A stretch of DNA of 64,000 nt, taken from NCBI GenBank assembly GCA_033002965.1, contig JAURVB010014056.1, positions 1-64,000 of the forward strand. The letters run 5' to 3'. The notes beneath the pieces are model-generated. The model was not told where the DNA came from. It made no database searches and saw nothing but the letters and a program-made list of their open reading frames with translations. This DNA is from Piper betle (Eukaryota; Streptophyta; Magnoliopsida; Piperales; Piperaceae). Shown here piece after piece: positions 11,491-23,056 of this stretch (within the stretch, counting starts at the first letter, position 1; each line of letters opens with the position of its first letter). A program made the position numbers and the translations under genes.

Positions 11491-12118
11491 TGAGATCCGA
11501 TTTCCTGCGCCAGAGGCAGGAAATCAGCTCTCTGCGCCACAATTTTCTGGGCCATCTGATTACAAGGACGACCCAGATGTATGGGTTTTTTTTAAAAAAA
11601 ATTAAAATTTGATCTGGACCGTTCGATTTCATGGACGGTCTAGATCATCAAGCCCGCCAGCCCGCCCCAACGGCCGGCCGCCCAGCCCCACCGTCCTGCC
11701 TTGCCGCGATTGCCGCCCGCCCCACCCTGCCCCTACGGCCGCCACGCCCTAGCCCCTCCTCCCCGCCTCCTCCTGCCCCACCCCGTCTCGCCACCACGGC
11801 CGCCCGCCCCGCCTCTCCAGGACTGCCGCCCACCCAGCCCCTCCGCCCCGCCTCGTCGGGACTACCGCCCGCCCACCCCTCCGCCCCGCCTCGCCGCGAC
11901 TGCCGCCCACCCAGCCCCTCTGCCCGCCTCGCCCCCTCCCCCCATGTCCCTGCCCCGCCCTCTCCCTCCCCCTCTGCCCTTGCCCCCCGCCCCCCGCCGC
12001 GGGGTGAGTATTTATTTATTTTAATCAAATCTGGGCCATCCAATCAACATGGACGACCGAGATTGAAATGTGAGGCAGGAAAGTTTTCTTGCCCTTTGTG
12101 CAGGGAAACTTTCCTGTA
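11491..12118. mobile_element. (TA)n-bounded hairpin element with GC-rich core (copy C)
   Basis: Lies between a short TA run (11480-11490) and a long one (12119-12161). The left arm has a hairpin TTTCCTGC...GCAGGAAA, the signature GGGCCATCTGATTACAAGGACGACCC, and a second hairpin GACCGTTCGATTTCATGGACGGTC. The right arm carries diverged inverted counterparts, including AATCAAATCTGGGCCATCC and a hairpin AGGAAAGTTT...AAACTTTCCT. The core (11650-12000) is a C-rich degenerate repeat of 'cgccgcgactgccgcccgcc'. The copy at 62788-63693 has the same arms and core type. The layout resembles the microsatellite-targeting 'Micron' type of rice element; membership is an inference. Long Pro-Ala ORFs here are compositional. 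Confidence 0.75.
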
Positions 12119-12161
<43 letters not shown>

Positions 12162-12162
<1 letters not shown>

Positions 12163-13248
12163 TTTCTTATAATATTATTAAGAAAAAAATTAGAAAAAAA
12201 TAACGATGTAAAACCCAGGCTTTTTACTGGACAATTTTATTTTTGATTCGGTCTTAACCCGGATCGAGTTGTTTTGTCCAACCCTTTTTTGCTTATGTGT
12301 ATGTATGGTGTGAGCCTTAGTCTCTTCTAGTGCTCAGCACCGGTTGGACACTACACCGTCTCGGCTCTTATTATTAATTTTTTTTAAAAATTAAGTCTAG
12401 ATAGGTATAGGACTGTATTTTTTGCAAATCTAGATTGTTTGACATGTGTTTGGAACCCCTTTCAAACCATCCTAGCACCTGTGGGACTTGCGACGTGGTT
12501 ACGAAGGTTGTCCTAGCCACTTTAGTGTGAAAACTTAAGTTTTAGGCTTTTGGATCAACCCATACCTCAATAAGTAGGACATCCATATCTCTTTAGATGT
12601 GATACCATATCAATGGCATCACCAAGTCATACCTGGTGGTTGGGAGTTTTTCCTTCTTCTTTAAAACCCCCATCCCCTTCTACTTTTTTACTCCTTTCCT
12701 AATCTCCTCCAACCTTCCTCTCTCTCCTTGGTCACTCTTCTTCATTCCTTGGCCTCTTCCAGCCACCTTCAAGCTCTCCAATCCTACCCAAGGCCTAGGG
12801 CTATAGGTCTTGACTTCCCCTTGGTTCGTTGGAGGTAAGCCCTCCTCCCCTATTAGGTTATTGTGTGTGTTTGGTGCCAGATAGTTGAGTTGGGAGTAAA
12901 TAGGTTGCGGTTTCATAATTTTTTATGTGTGAATTAATTGTTATATATTTTAAAATGCTTGGTGGTCACTGTTTTGAATAGATTTGGTAAAAAATCATAA
13001 GTCATGTTCTAGAAGACCTTTTTGCTTTTTATTTAGTTTTTGGTGTTCATGATGTCAAGATCTACAACTTTTATGTTCATCTTTGCATCTGATATGACTT
13101 ATATGATGCAGTAGAGGTGCCACACATGGCAAAATATGGCAGCTTTTAAGGTCCCTGTGACCTAGCCGTACATGTCTCGATGATGATGTCCACCTTATTC
13201 ATGCTAGTTGATATGCATGTGAGCTTGTTCATGTAAATTTTTCACATT
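12162..13248. other. Intergenic DNA, possible old LTR remnant
   Basis: A TGTAAAACCC string at 12208 resembles the end of the LTR family, but no target duplication or partner end is found. A CT-rich patch lies at 12650-12790. No protein match. Confidence 0.35.
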
Positions 13249-13253
13249 AAGAT

Positions 13254-13715
13254 TGTAACGACCCGGCCTAAAGTGCAACGTAATGGGCCTAAGTCATTTC
13301 TTTAAAATGATTAACCCAAGTTAAAGATCTATAATTCATTCTCACTTATAAAGGATCTTCTTCCAGTAGGTATTAGATGTGGGATTAAGTTGAGGGATCT
13401 CACAATCCACCCACCTTAGGAAATTTCGTCCCCGAAATTCCTACACTTAGCCTATTGCTAACCCTAGCCCACAACCATCTTTGGCCCTTGACCGGCAACC
13501 TAGCCAATGTCTCTAGTCCAGCCCACTATCTAACATATTATTATCCTGGCTCTGATACCACCTGTAATAACCCAGTCCAAAGTGCAACGTAATGGACCTA
13601 AGTCATTTCTTTAAAATGGTTAACCCAAGTTAAAGATCTATAGTTCATTCTCACTTATAAACATGATTTTCTTCGAGTAAGTATTACATGTGGGATTAAG
13701 TTAAAGGATCTCACA
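13254..13715 (-). mobile_element. TRIM: complete miniature LTR retrotransposon, about 460 bp
   Basis: Two direct repeats of about 150 bp (13254-13404 and 13563-13715) are highly similar. Read on the minus strand each starts TGTGAGATCC and ends TTACA, so they are LTRs with TG...CA ends. Two bases inside the upstream LTR (minus strand) sits TGGTATCAGAGCCAGG (13560 to 13545), the initiator Met-tRNA primer-binding site. Just before the other LTR is a purine-rich tract, AAGGTGGGTGGA. A TATAA lies inside each LTR. The 158-bp interior has no coding capacity. Flanks AAGAT and AATAT are a target duplication with one mismatch. Size and parts fit terminal-repeat retrotransposons in miniature, which are mobilised in trans. 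Confidence 0.88.
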
Positions 13716-13739
13716 AATATAACCACTTAAAGGTACGAA

Positions 13740-14480
13740 CAAAACCCCTAATTTTTTGATACATATACGATAATGTCTGTATACCTTGTCATGCTCTTAG
13801 CTTGTTCTCTCTTGTGGGCTAATTAAAAGAGGTTAATAAATTTGTCACTATATTCATGACCTCGGTCACATCCCACAACTTTAATCTTCTTGTCTAAATG
13901 TCTTTCCACCTCATTGATAAATACCTTTAAGATATTCATTTACTGAGATTTTTCATGTAGTAAATATAAGTAGTGATACCGTGAGAAGTCATCAGTGAAG
14001 GCAATAAAATATATTTCACCATTTCATGAAAGAATGTCGAAATGACTACAAATATTAGTGTGTATTAATTAAAGCAGTTCACTACTTCTTATGAAGGGTT
14101 TTTTTGTGTTCTTTGTTTGCTTGCCTTTAATGTAATCCACACAATTATCTTAGTCAGTTAAATCCAAATGAAGTAAGATTTGACTTTTCACCAACCTCAT
14201 TACTCTTTCTTTAGATATATGACATAATCTTTAATGTCATAAGAAAATAAATTGTTCATTTAGTCTACTACTTATAAGACTAAAATCATGTTTAATATTA
14301 AACAAATATTTAATAAAATGTTCATCAAGATTGAAATGGCATAAACTTATGGGAGGAGGGTCTAATACCACATTTAAAACTTTAATGCAGTTATATTTAA
14401 CACTTCTAGAATTAATAATAAGACAACCAAGAAATTGTACAAATAAAATATGAACGTTAATCGAAAGCATACCTAATTTT
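13740..14480 (-). pseudogene. Broken Ty1/Copia pol: GAG-pre-integrase and integrase core
   Basis: Minus-strand translation across frame breaks gives a GAG-pre-integrase segment (a degenerate HYRLCHISKERV, then a CVDYIKGKQTKNTKK-like zinc-binding stretch). This is followed by the integrase start LIHTNICSHFD, YFIAFTDDFSRYHYLYLLHEKSQ in two parts, and KIKVVGCDRGHEYSDKF. In intact Copia integrases these positions hold the first two acidic catalytic residues: D in TDDFSRY and D in SDRGGEY (here CDRGHEY). Several in-frame stops interrupt it and no reverse transcriptase or RNase H follows. It lies directly beside the TRIM in the same orientation, but nothing shows that one mobilised the other. Confidence 0.85.
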
Positions 14481-16389
14481 ATGCTTTTAACACTTAAAGA
14501 AGAGTGTGAAAAGAGATGGTTTTTCTTTCACCTTAACCTATACTGTTTTTCTTCAATGGTGCAAAGATAACTTTTAGAATAAAATTTCAACTAAATTAGT
14601 ACTTTTGTCAAAAATAAAAAAGAGAGTAACATATAGCCCGACATTAAGTTCATTCAATTACCCACATCATAACCATCAATAACGTGACTGTGTAAAACCT
14701 AGAATTTTGATTTCTCTGTGAACCAAATATAATGAGATTCAATTCATTATTAGATTAATTAGTAATCTTACAATTTTCTTTCCTCCCTTTTAATTTATAT
14801 TTTTTTATTTCATGCCAATCAAATATACCATTGATAGATATCAAAACCCATCAACATCGAGTAGGCTTTGTTGATGTAGTCTCTATAATGTAGCAATTAA
14901 TTAATCTACATTAAGGAAACATTTAAAATGTATAATGTAGCAATTAATTGATCTATATTAAGGAAACATTTAAAATGTTATCTTGTTTAATGTACTATAT
15001 CGTATGTTCTTAACTAGTAAAATTTCTTTCTTTCGTATAGAATTTTTTTCGCCTATTCGAGTATAAAAAAGTATTAGTTCACATAAAAATATTAGAATAC
15101 ATAAGAATGATGAAATGAAAATATTTGAATGCTTTCTTTTCAAAGGTATGAGCCATTACATTTATATTTGTTTCCCCAAAGCAGCCATTACATTTACATT
15201 GACATAAACGTATGGGGTATCTCTCAACGGTGGAAATATTTTTTACCCAACAGTGGAAATATTATTACAGCACTCTTACTCATGCTTGGCTACTCTACTA
15301 CAACCCACAATAGCCCTACTGAGGCAATACTTTTTATTATTTTTGTCATAACCAAGGCATTATAAATAAGCCGTCTAGATGCTTTTAGGCCTATTAAAAT
15401 TATAATGCAGTAGAAAATGGTGAAAGTATTAATAATGCGCTCAGTATTTTCTTAGAATATACCACATGACTGACATGCTTAGTAGTATATTGATAGAACC
15501 ACCATCATATTTGAATACTAATACCTATAAAATTAGGTGATTTTAAAATATTTTATAACATTATGTATTTATTCACCTATAAAATTAATTTCTAAAATTT
15601 TATTAAAAATTAAATTTAAAATATATAATATTAAAAAAACATTAAAAACTTCCTTTTTACATAAAGTATGATAAATAAATAAATAATAATTTTATAATTT
15701 TAAAACTTAGTAAAAATCATTTGCAATTCTTAGTTGAAAATTCCTAATAAGATCGAAGCTAATATTTACATTAAAAACCAATATAAATTGTCTTACCAAA
15801 AAAAGATTCATACTGTCAACTGGCCCTTAATTTTTAGTCACCAAAATTATACCTAAATATTATGTAATTAAATAAAGTTATACACTAATTTTTCATTATT
15901 TTTAATATGCAATATATTTTAATTTAATTAATAATATATGAATTTAAAAAATTAAGTTGAAATGCAAATATTAGTAAACATTTAATTTTAAACACAATTT
16001 TTCCAAATATATTTAAATATATGCTGTTCATTGAAATCAATTTGAAATTATCGAAAATAAAAATTTTATAAAGAAATTTTAAAATTAAATATTACATATT
16101 AATATATAATTAGTTAAAAATACTTATTTTAAATAATTAAAAGTAAAAATTAACTAAAATAAAAAAATTAGGCAAGTTAGAAACAAAGATGAAGAGTTTT
16201 GGATGATTAGAAATTGAATTGAAGAGTTACACGTACGAGAGATTATTAAAAGGGGGAGTCAGAGAGCTATAGAGGTAAAAAGATTAATTAGAAGGTTGAA
16301 GAGGTACGAAAATTAACCTTACGCTACGAAAAGAACGAAACACGACGAAAATAAATATATATTAAAAGTATGGTGTACAAGTAGGAGGT
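14481..16389. other. Very AT-rich intergenic stretch
   Basis: No gene. A local tandem duplication at about 14888-14980 repeats 'ATGTAGCAATTAATTGATCTA...AAGGAAACATTTAAAATGT'. A gag-like remnant of the Copia element may extend to about 14700 on the minus strand but is not legible. Confidence 0.45.
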
Positions 16390-16653
16390 TGATAAAAGTT
16401 TTTTTTTTACACCATTATTACCTATTTTTGAATTTTTAAAAGATGCGCAAATTAATATATATTTTAAAATTAATTTTTATTACAATTATTTTGATAATTG
16501 AAACGAAAGGGTTACAAATATTATATTGTATTAAAATTTTATAATTATCCTTATCATTTATTATTTTATTTATCAATATAATTTTTAAGTTGTAGGACTT
16601 ACTAAATTGCTCGAAATAAAATTTATAGTTCATATAAGTTATATGAAATTTAG

Positions 16654-16685
<32 letters not shown>
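16390..16685 (+). repeat. AT-rich dispersed repeat, copy b, with (TA)n tract at 16657-16685
   Basis: Diverged second copy of the repeat at 11190-11480, ending in the same 'gttcatataagttatatga' motif and then a TA microsatellite. There is no hairpin element on the far side of this tract, unlike copy a. Confidence 0.6.
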
Positions 16686-16688
<3 letters not shown>

Positions 16689-17487
16689 CGTCCAATCTTT
16701 TAAGAAATTTGAGGGATACGAACGAAATCCATTTCCCTCTAAATTTCCAATTGACAAGATTTGCTCACAACAAAGATTTTAAATTTTAATTTATATTATT
16801 TTTGTATAGAAAAGTCTAAGGAGGCGTGTGAAACGTCAACAGGAAGCATTGATCACATGGTGCGCGACGTTGATTAACCTTTCCCCACATTCATAAGAAA
16901 CCGGCATGTGGTGTCGATGATATCCTGCTTCACAAATCACATACATACATACACTATACGAAGCCGGTATAACTCATGCTCTTGCCTCTTCATCTTCGCC
17001 AATGGAATGAGATAGTGCGTTGAAGCGTTGAAGCGTTAAAGCTGGGTTGACCCATGGTGGATGACGGACAAGAGGAGCAGGTGAAAGAAGCACAAAAAAA
17101 GAAGTGAAACGATTGCCGACAACTCCATATTCGCAAGCAGGTTAGGTGGATCCTGTTTTTTGTATGTCTTCTGCACCTTGAGTCTGAACCTTTATGTTTT
17201 TAATAATTGTGTATTCAAATTGTTTTGCTTCTATTCTATTGTTTTAACTTTGATATTGGGCGTAGTGTAAACTTCCTCAAGAGTTGTGCTCGTCTGTCTG
17301 TGATTGTATGCTTGACTAGGTCCTAAACTTTCTTCACAGAAGCAGGATATTGAAGTAGTTATCAAGAACGTATGTTTATCATGTGATTTTACGGTATAGA
17401 TTAATGTGCTGCAGCTAATTCGGCTTCTTTGGATCACTAAGGCTAGTTAGTCGTCTTTGCAAAGTCAGATTGCCTAAAAGTACCACC
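16686..17487. promoter_or_regulatory. Upstream region of the SEC14-like gene
   Basis: Probable promoter and 5' leader of the gene starting at 17488. A purine-rich stretch (about 17040-17110) and a 'GCAG|GTTAGG' that could be a leader-intron donor (near 17140) suggest a spliced 5' UTR. No certain TATA box could be fixed. Confidence 0.35.
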
Positions 17488-18918
17488 ATGTTTCGGAGAA
17501 AGAATGGTTCTCTGGGTCTTGAGGAGAATGATCAAATTACACAAAAGAGAAGGTATCTGGCGATCATATGCATGCATTTCAGTGTATTATTGATGAGATG
17601 GTTCATATTTATGTGTAATAATCTTGGGTTTGTGAAACTGCTGTTCAAAAATATTTGAGTCTTTTTATCGCTTGTTTTTGGGCAGGTGAAGGAGCTCAGA
17701 GCTGCATTTGGAACAGTGAAAGGTCGCAGTGAACAATTTTGCACAGATGCTTGTCTGCGGAGATACTTGGAAGCACGGAGCTGGAACGTTGACAAAGCAA
17801 GAAAAATGTTGGATGAAACCTTGAAGTGGAGATCAGTATTTAAACCCGAGGAAATTCGCTGGGTACCGTTCATTTACCTTGGTTGATATGTTCTTGCATA
17901 ATACATTGTTTCAATTTAAGTGTTCTTATTATGACACTTGAAAAATTGAAATAATAGTTAATTCTCAATTTTTTCTTTTTAATTTTCCAGTGCTAATTGT
18001 AGGCGATGCATGTAAAACATGTCTTTAAATGCATAGTTGTTCCCTCCCTGTTATACTAATGAATGAGTGTAATTTTATCATACGTATATTTTTAGTGTAA
18101 CACGTTCTTTTTCAGCGCGAAGTTGCCACTGAAGGTGAAACAGGCAAAGTGTATAGAGCAATTTTTTTCGATCGACAAGGAAGATCAGTTCTTGTCATGA
18201 GACCAGGAAAGCAGGTCTGTTCTGTGCAGTTATGACTACCTGACAAATTAAACTTGATCAAAAGGAATCACATTTTTCTACTTTTCTTTTTTGCTTGTTA
18301 TTCAAATGCAGAATACATCCTCACGTGAAAATCAACTAAGGCATCTAGTTTATTTGCTGGAGAATGCAATCATGAACCTTCCTCCACAGCAAGAGCAGAT
18401 GGTTTGGCTGATTGATTTCACTGGATGGTCACTTGCAAACTCTGTGCCCATCAAAACAGCTCATGAAACTGTTAACATTCTGCAAAATCATTATCCTGAG
18501 AGGCTCGCAGTGGCTTTTCTATACAATCCCCCGAGGATATTCGAGACGTTTTGGACGGTAAATAATACGAGAAAAGCAAATAATTCATGTTCCGCCTTTG
18601 AAAAAACTCTCTTTCGTTTTGCAGATTGTCAAATTTTTCCTGGACCCTAAAACCTTCGAGAAAGTTAAATTTGTGTATCCAAAGAATGGAGAGAGTCTAG
18701 AGCTCCTGAAGCAGAACTTCGACAGCGAGGTTCTCCCATCTGAATTTGGAGGAAACAACAAGTATCAGTATGATCACGAGGAGTTCTCACGCATGATGGC
18801 CGAAGATGACTTGAAATCGGCTGCTCTGTGGGGAATCGGCGATAATCTTGATCAAGTTCCAATCAACAATGCCCATACAGCAGCGGATCCAGCATGTGCT
18901 TCAAGTCTTGATTCATAG
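17488..18918 (+). CDS. SEC14-like CRAL-TRIO lipid-transfer protein, five exons
   Basis: Predicted exons: 17488-17552, 17686-17862, 18116-18214, 18312-18557 and 18625-18918, all with GT-AG introns; protein about 293 aa. It begins MFRRKNG, as in the small plant SEC14-like clade. The CRAL-TRIO N-terminal helix region (about residues 25-80) has CTDACLRRYLEARSWNVDKA. The lipid-binding SEC14 fold (about 85-250) carries WLIDFTGWSL, INILQNHYPERLAVAFLYN and PKTFEKVKFVYPKN, the hallmark strands and gate of the family. Such proteins bind and exchange phosphatidylinositol and other lipids at membranes. Exons 2-5 are all phase 0. Exon 1 to exon 2 is not: joining 17552 to 17686 gives an immediate stop. An unseen microexon, a different donor or a one-base error is needed. 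AATAAA occurs at 19270. The gene converges on the gene ending at 19591. Confidence 0.88.
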
Positions 18919-19590
18919 ATATCGAGAGTTACTGTGACTGATTTAAATGTAGGTATGTACTGGGAGTAGTACTTCTCTTACCTGGGTCTTTTGGCAGTTC
19001 CGAAAGAACAAGCTGGGAAAGAGAATCCGAAATTCTGATCTGCTTGATGGAGATAAGGAGGTTGCAGAATAACAAATTCCTAGTGTTCTAAATTTTGACA
19101 AAAAATGTTACAAAAGCTACTTGCAAGTATACCAGCGAACTGGGTCTCCTCCATATGCTAAGAAACTCATGAGAAAATCACCGTGGTGCACTGCACTCTA
19201 AAACCTGTGATTGAATGTGACAAAAGAATCCTCACGTGTGAACGATTTAAAATTTAAAGCTTTCAGCACAATAAAGTGAAACAGATTAACCAGTGTTTGC
19301 AAAATTAAATGCAACATCAGGCTTGTTCATCTGTACAATAAACTTCAGCACAACTGCAAGCAACAAATCTACCCAGTTATTTCTTTTTAGAAAGATTGAA
19401 GCCAATGCATTACAGCACCCTCTAAAGTGGACAAAAAACTCAAATATTTACCTGTAACACACCCCAGACAAGTGAAAATATAAATAGTACATTATCTAGA
19501 CACATGATTTTTCACATCAATGGATGGAGAAAACCTTATCAGAAGCAACCACGTCAAATCCTTTCAACAAACTGATGATATATGAAATCT
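18919..19590. other. Convergent intergenic region
   Basis: Holds the 3' UTRs of two convergent genes. Plus-strand AATAAA at 19270 is a plausible poly(A) signal for the SEC14-like gene. No ORF of note. Confidence 0.5.
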
Positions 19591-22500
19591 TCATCTTCTT
19601 CTAAACCGACGGCTAGTTGCTTGATATGTGTGGACTAGAACACCAACACCTATACCAACTCCCAAGCAAATTCCAAGTCCTATGCCGACACCAACTCTTA
19701 CCCCCGCATTAAACCATGTTAATTCCCCATCTCCACCCTCAAAGTATTCCCCTGAGTAAAAGTTCTTGTAATCTTCATCTTCATCATCTTGTGTGAATCC
19801 ACTGGACTCTGTTGCCTGGACATAATAGGATATAAACAACAAAATTAAACAAGCCAAAAATAAACAACAAAACTAAAACCTCCTAGTGCAGTAAAGGCAA
19901 AAAGTTTTAGCATCCACCATGTCTTATATCCAATACCAGAGCATGGTACCTGACAGCTAAGCATAAGTCGTACAAAGTACGATAGAAGAAATACTATAAT
20001 CGTAAAACATGGATTATTCTACATACTAGACAATACTGTGAAGAACTATGTCAGGAAACGCCTATTAATCATAACCCACGAAGGATGATCGTTCACTTTG
20101 GCCACTCTTCTTCACTTCTCAGTTCATTAAACCTTAATAACATAACCCAAAAATCAGGTATATTACTAGTAACTGCTTAGCAACATTATTATTCTAATAT
20201 TCAACACAAGCAACTTAAACAAATGCCAGATAAATGCTCATAAAAATGAACTTTGTTCAATGCAGAATGTTACTATAAAAAGATGGCAAATAAAAACTTT
20301 TGTTATCCGGAACCTGCTCGTGCTTATCTTCAACTGAAGAGTGAAAACACACTCTCACCACATAACAGCTAATAATGCTTAAAAACTACTTTCATTATAA
20401 TACTGATAATAGCTTCATGATCTCAAGTAAAACATCATTTACCCAGAAGAAAGTAGGAGGAACAACCTCTCGATAAACAAGTGAAACAGACAGGAAACCT
20501 TGACAGGCTCTCACAATTATCTTTTACATGGTTAACAGATTGTATTTCATATGCTGAAATAACTTAGAGAAAAAGCATATACTCAGAACCTTTGGGGCTT
20601 CATTTAGCTAGGAAGTAAAAGTTGGCCACTCTAGACTATAAAATAGCATAGGAGTTTATAGTGAAAGAGTACAAATATAAGTCCATGGGTCTTTTGACTC
20701 CTTCCATGCTTGTTGCTATCCAAATCATATCTATCATCCTATGTAGGTTTCTAATTTTTTCTCACAGTTTTGTGGCTGTGAGAAAACCTCCTACAATTCT
20801 TCAAAAACATAATGTCTCTTCTACCAATTTTCATATTATTTTCCTTTTCGCAACCACCTCTCTTTGGCATCTATTATTCACTTAATTTCTTTTTTTCATT
20901 CATTCATCCTTTTTAGGTCATATTCTCTTTAAGAACTCAAGCAACTGACTCTCTAAACCTTGGTATCATCTTCTAGCAGGCATTTCATTTATGGCAAACC
21001 ATTGTAATCATGTCTTCACTATCTCAATCAACTCAAATTATATTCATCGATTTTCTTAGAAGTACTGAATCAGAGCTAGTATAACTGACCAATTATTGGC
21101 CCTAGCAGGCAATGCCTATATACACAAAGCACAATCAGGCGGCAGGCAGAATCCAATTCTTCATAAACATAGTTGTCACTTCTACCAACCTTCATATGAT
21201 TTTCTTTTTTCTCCAGCCACCTCTCTTTGGCATCTATCAATCACTTAATTTCTATTTTCATCCATCATCCTTTTCAGGTCATATTCCCTTTCCAGAACTC
21301 AAGTAACTGACTCTCCAAACCTTAATATTATCTTCTAGCAGGCATTTCATTCATGTCAAACCAACTCAAAATATATCCATCGATTTCCTTAGATGTACTG
21401 AATCAGAGCTAGTATAACTGGCCAATTATTGGCCCCAACAGTCACAAAGCTCAATCAGGAGGCAGGAAGAATCCAACTGAAGTAATAAACTAGTACCGTT
21501 CAGAAAGTCAGATTTTCTTAAGGACATGACCACTCAGTTTCTCTAACCCAAGAACCAAGGTCCATAACTGATCGTATTTACATTGCATTAACCTCTTTAC
21601 TCTCTTGCGATCTGGGAGATCTCGACAAGATCCTCATCTAAGAAGGGTACTTAGGTCATTCCAAATGAAATAGCCACCTCATTTTTAGTCGTTTTTAACA
21701 TATTTTACAGACTCTGAGACCATGAAGAAAGCTTTGACTAACCAAAATTCATCTTCAAAGTTCTGCTTGAACCACTTTCCAGATCAATCCTACACCCCAC
21801 TCAAACATTCGAAACACAAAAATTTCTCACCTAATCTCCACAACCAGTCTTGCACAACTTGCAAAAGTCTTGTGCCATTAAGATTCCTAAACCCAAATAG
21901 CTGCATCCTCTCATCCTTAGATAAATAAACAATAACTTTCTCAAAGTGTACAATCATACATATTCACATCATCGACTATAACCTTTCAAATTTTGGAAAA
22001 AAAATCACAAATGGCTGGGGATGGATGGGGGTGGGAGGGTGGGGTTGTTTGAAATGGAGAAATCATGGCCGTTCAATATTGAAAAAAAGCTTAAACACTT
22101 TGAATGAAACAGAGATACAGTCATGACTTTGCCAAAATAGACTTCTCCATTTAGATGCATGCTTCTAAAGATACAGACAGTAATAACTTCGTCACTATAA
22201 TTATTAAAAGTAATAAGACAAGGTAAGGAACCAAATAACAGCATCAAACACTAAAAATAGTCATCTATCAAACAAAAGAAATTGACTTGGAAAATCTGTC
22301 TTATAATCATAAGCAGTGAACCAATAAAAAAAGTAAAAAAACTAAATTTGTGGACCCCTTCAGCTGTCATTTCAAATATGATGGAGAGGATTTGAAAACG
22401 ACTCAAAGAGGAAGCCCATTATGCACAAACAAATAAATACACCTAGTCAAAGAGACAAAAGTGAGAGAGACCTGCAGTGCAAGCTGGGAAGAGAAATTCT

Positions 22501-23056
22501 TGTTTACGTCGTGTGTCTCATTTTCCGGGATTGAATCTAACTTTCCTTTCCTCAAGTGTTTCTTTCGCGAATTGAGTTTTAGGGTCTTAGTCAAGATCTC
22601 AGGCTCTCCAGAGTAGCTGCCTGCAACATAAACCTCCACTGTAGGATAAACCAATTCAGCACCCATCGTGTAGGATTTTCCCTTCAAACAGCTTGGTAAA
22701 ACAGTCATTGTCCATTGGCAATCCATTTTCCACAATTTTGTGTGTTTACTTGACTCTCGCATCGAAATGCCATTTGCATCACATAACTGGAGGACACCAG
22801 ACAGGAAGAGATCATTCCTAAGAAAGACTTCGAACCTCACACTTCCACTCATCCTCACACTATCCGTGCTCACAAATGTAGCTTCCAGGGATTTCTTGTC
22901 CACTCTATCCCTTCGCAAAGGTAGAGATGCACAATCCGAATCAAGGCCACTTCTTTGGCCATTTATCTCCAGGAAGGTGTCAGGGCTGAGTGGGATATGA
23001 TTTATAATAAGAAACTCGGGAGTTGAGTCATCAATTTCACAACAGCTGATTCTCAC
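19591..23056 (-). CDS. Conserved plant membrane-anchored protein of unknown function (At1g75180/At1g19400-like), two coding exons
   Basis: Coding exon 1 is 23056-22472 (195 codons, starting MRISCCEIDDS) and exon 2 is 19815-19591 (74 codons plus stop), joined in phase 0 across a 2656-bp intron; 269 aa. The N-terminal two thirds is a soluble globular domain with basic patches (SRKKHLRKGKL). The C-terminus has an acidic linker (QDDEDEDYKNFYSGEYF), then one glycine-zipper membrane segment with repeated GVGIGLGICLGVGIGVGV, and ends in a basic tail (SRRFRRR). I recognise it as the plant family annotated 'erythronate-4-phosphate dehydrogenase family'. No Rossmann or dehydrogenase motif is visible, so that label should not be read as a function. 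It is likely a single-pass membrane protein; role unknown. A leader intron is likely upstream. Confidence 0.85.
20790..21440. repeat. Tandem duplication of about 310 bp inside the large intron
   Basis: Two direct copies, offset by about 360 bp. Shared blocks are 'CCACCTCTCTTTGGCATCTAT', 'CACTTAATTTCT', 'GGTCATATTC', 'TCTTCTAGCAGGCATTTCATT' (20970 and 21332) and 'AGTACTGAATCAGAGCTAGTATAACTG', each split by small differences. It is non-coding and lies wholly within the intron of the minus-strand membrane gene. Confidence 0.85.

Noticed and set aside
11480..16685. TA and other short repeats considered as CRISPR-like arrays
   Set aside because: No conserved spaced repeat with unique spacers; plant nuclear DNA with microsatellites and minisatellites only.
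22740..23000. Plus-strand 86-codon ORF
   Set aside because: Antisense shadow of the conserved coding exon of the minus-strand membrane gene.
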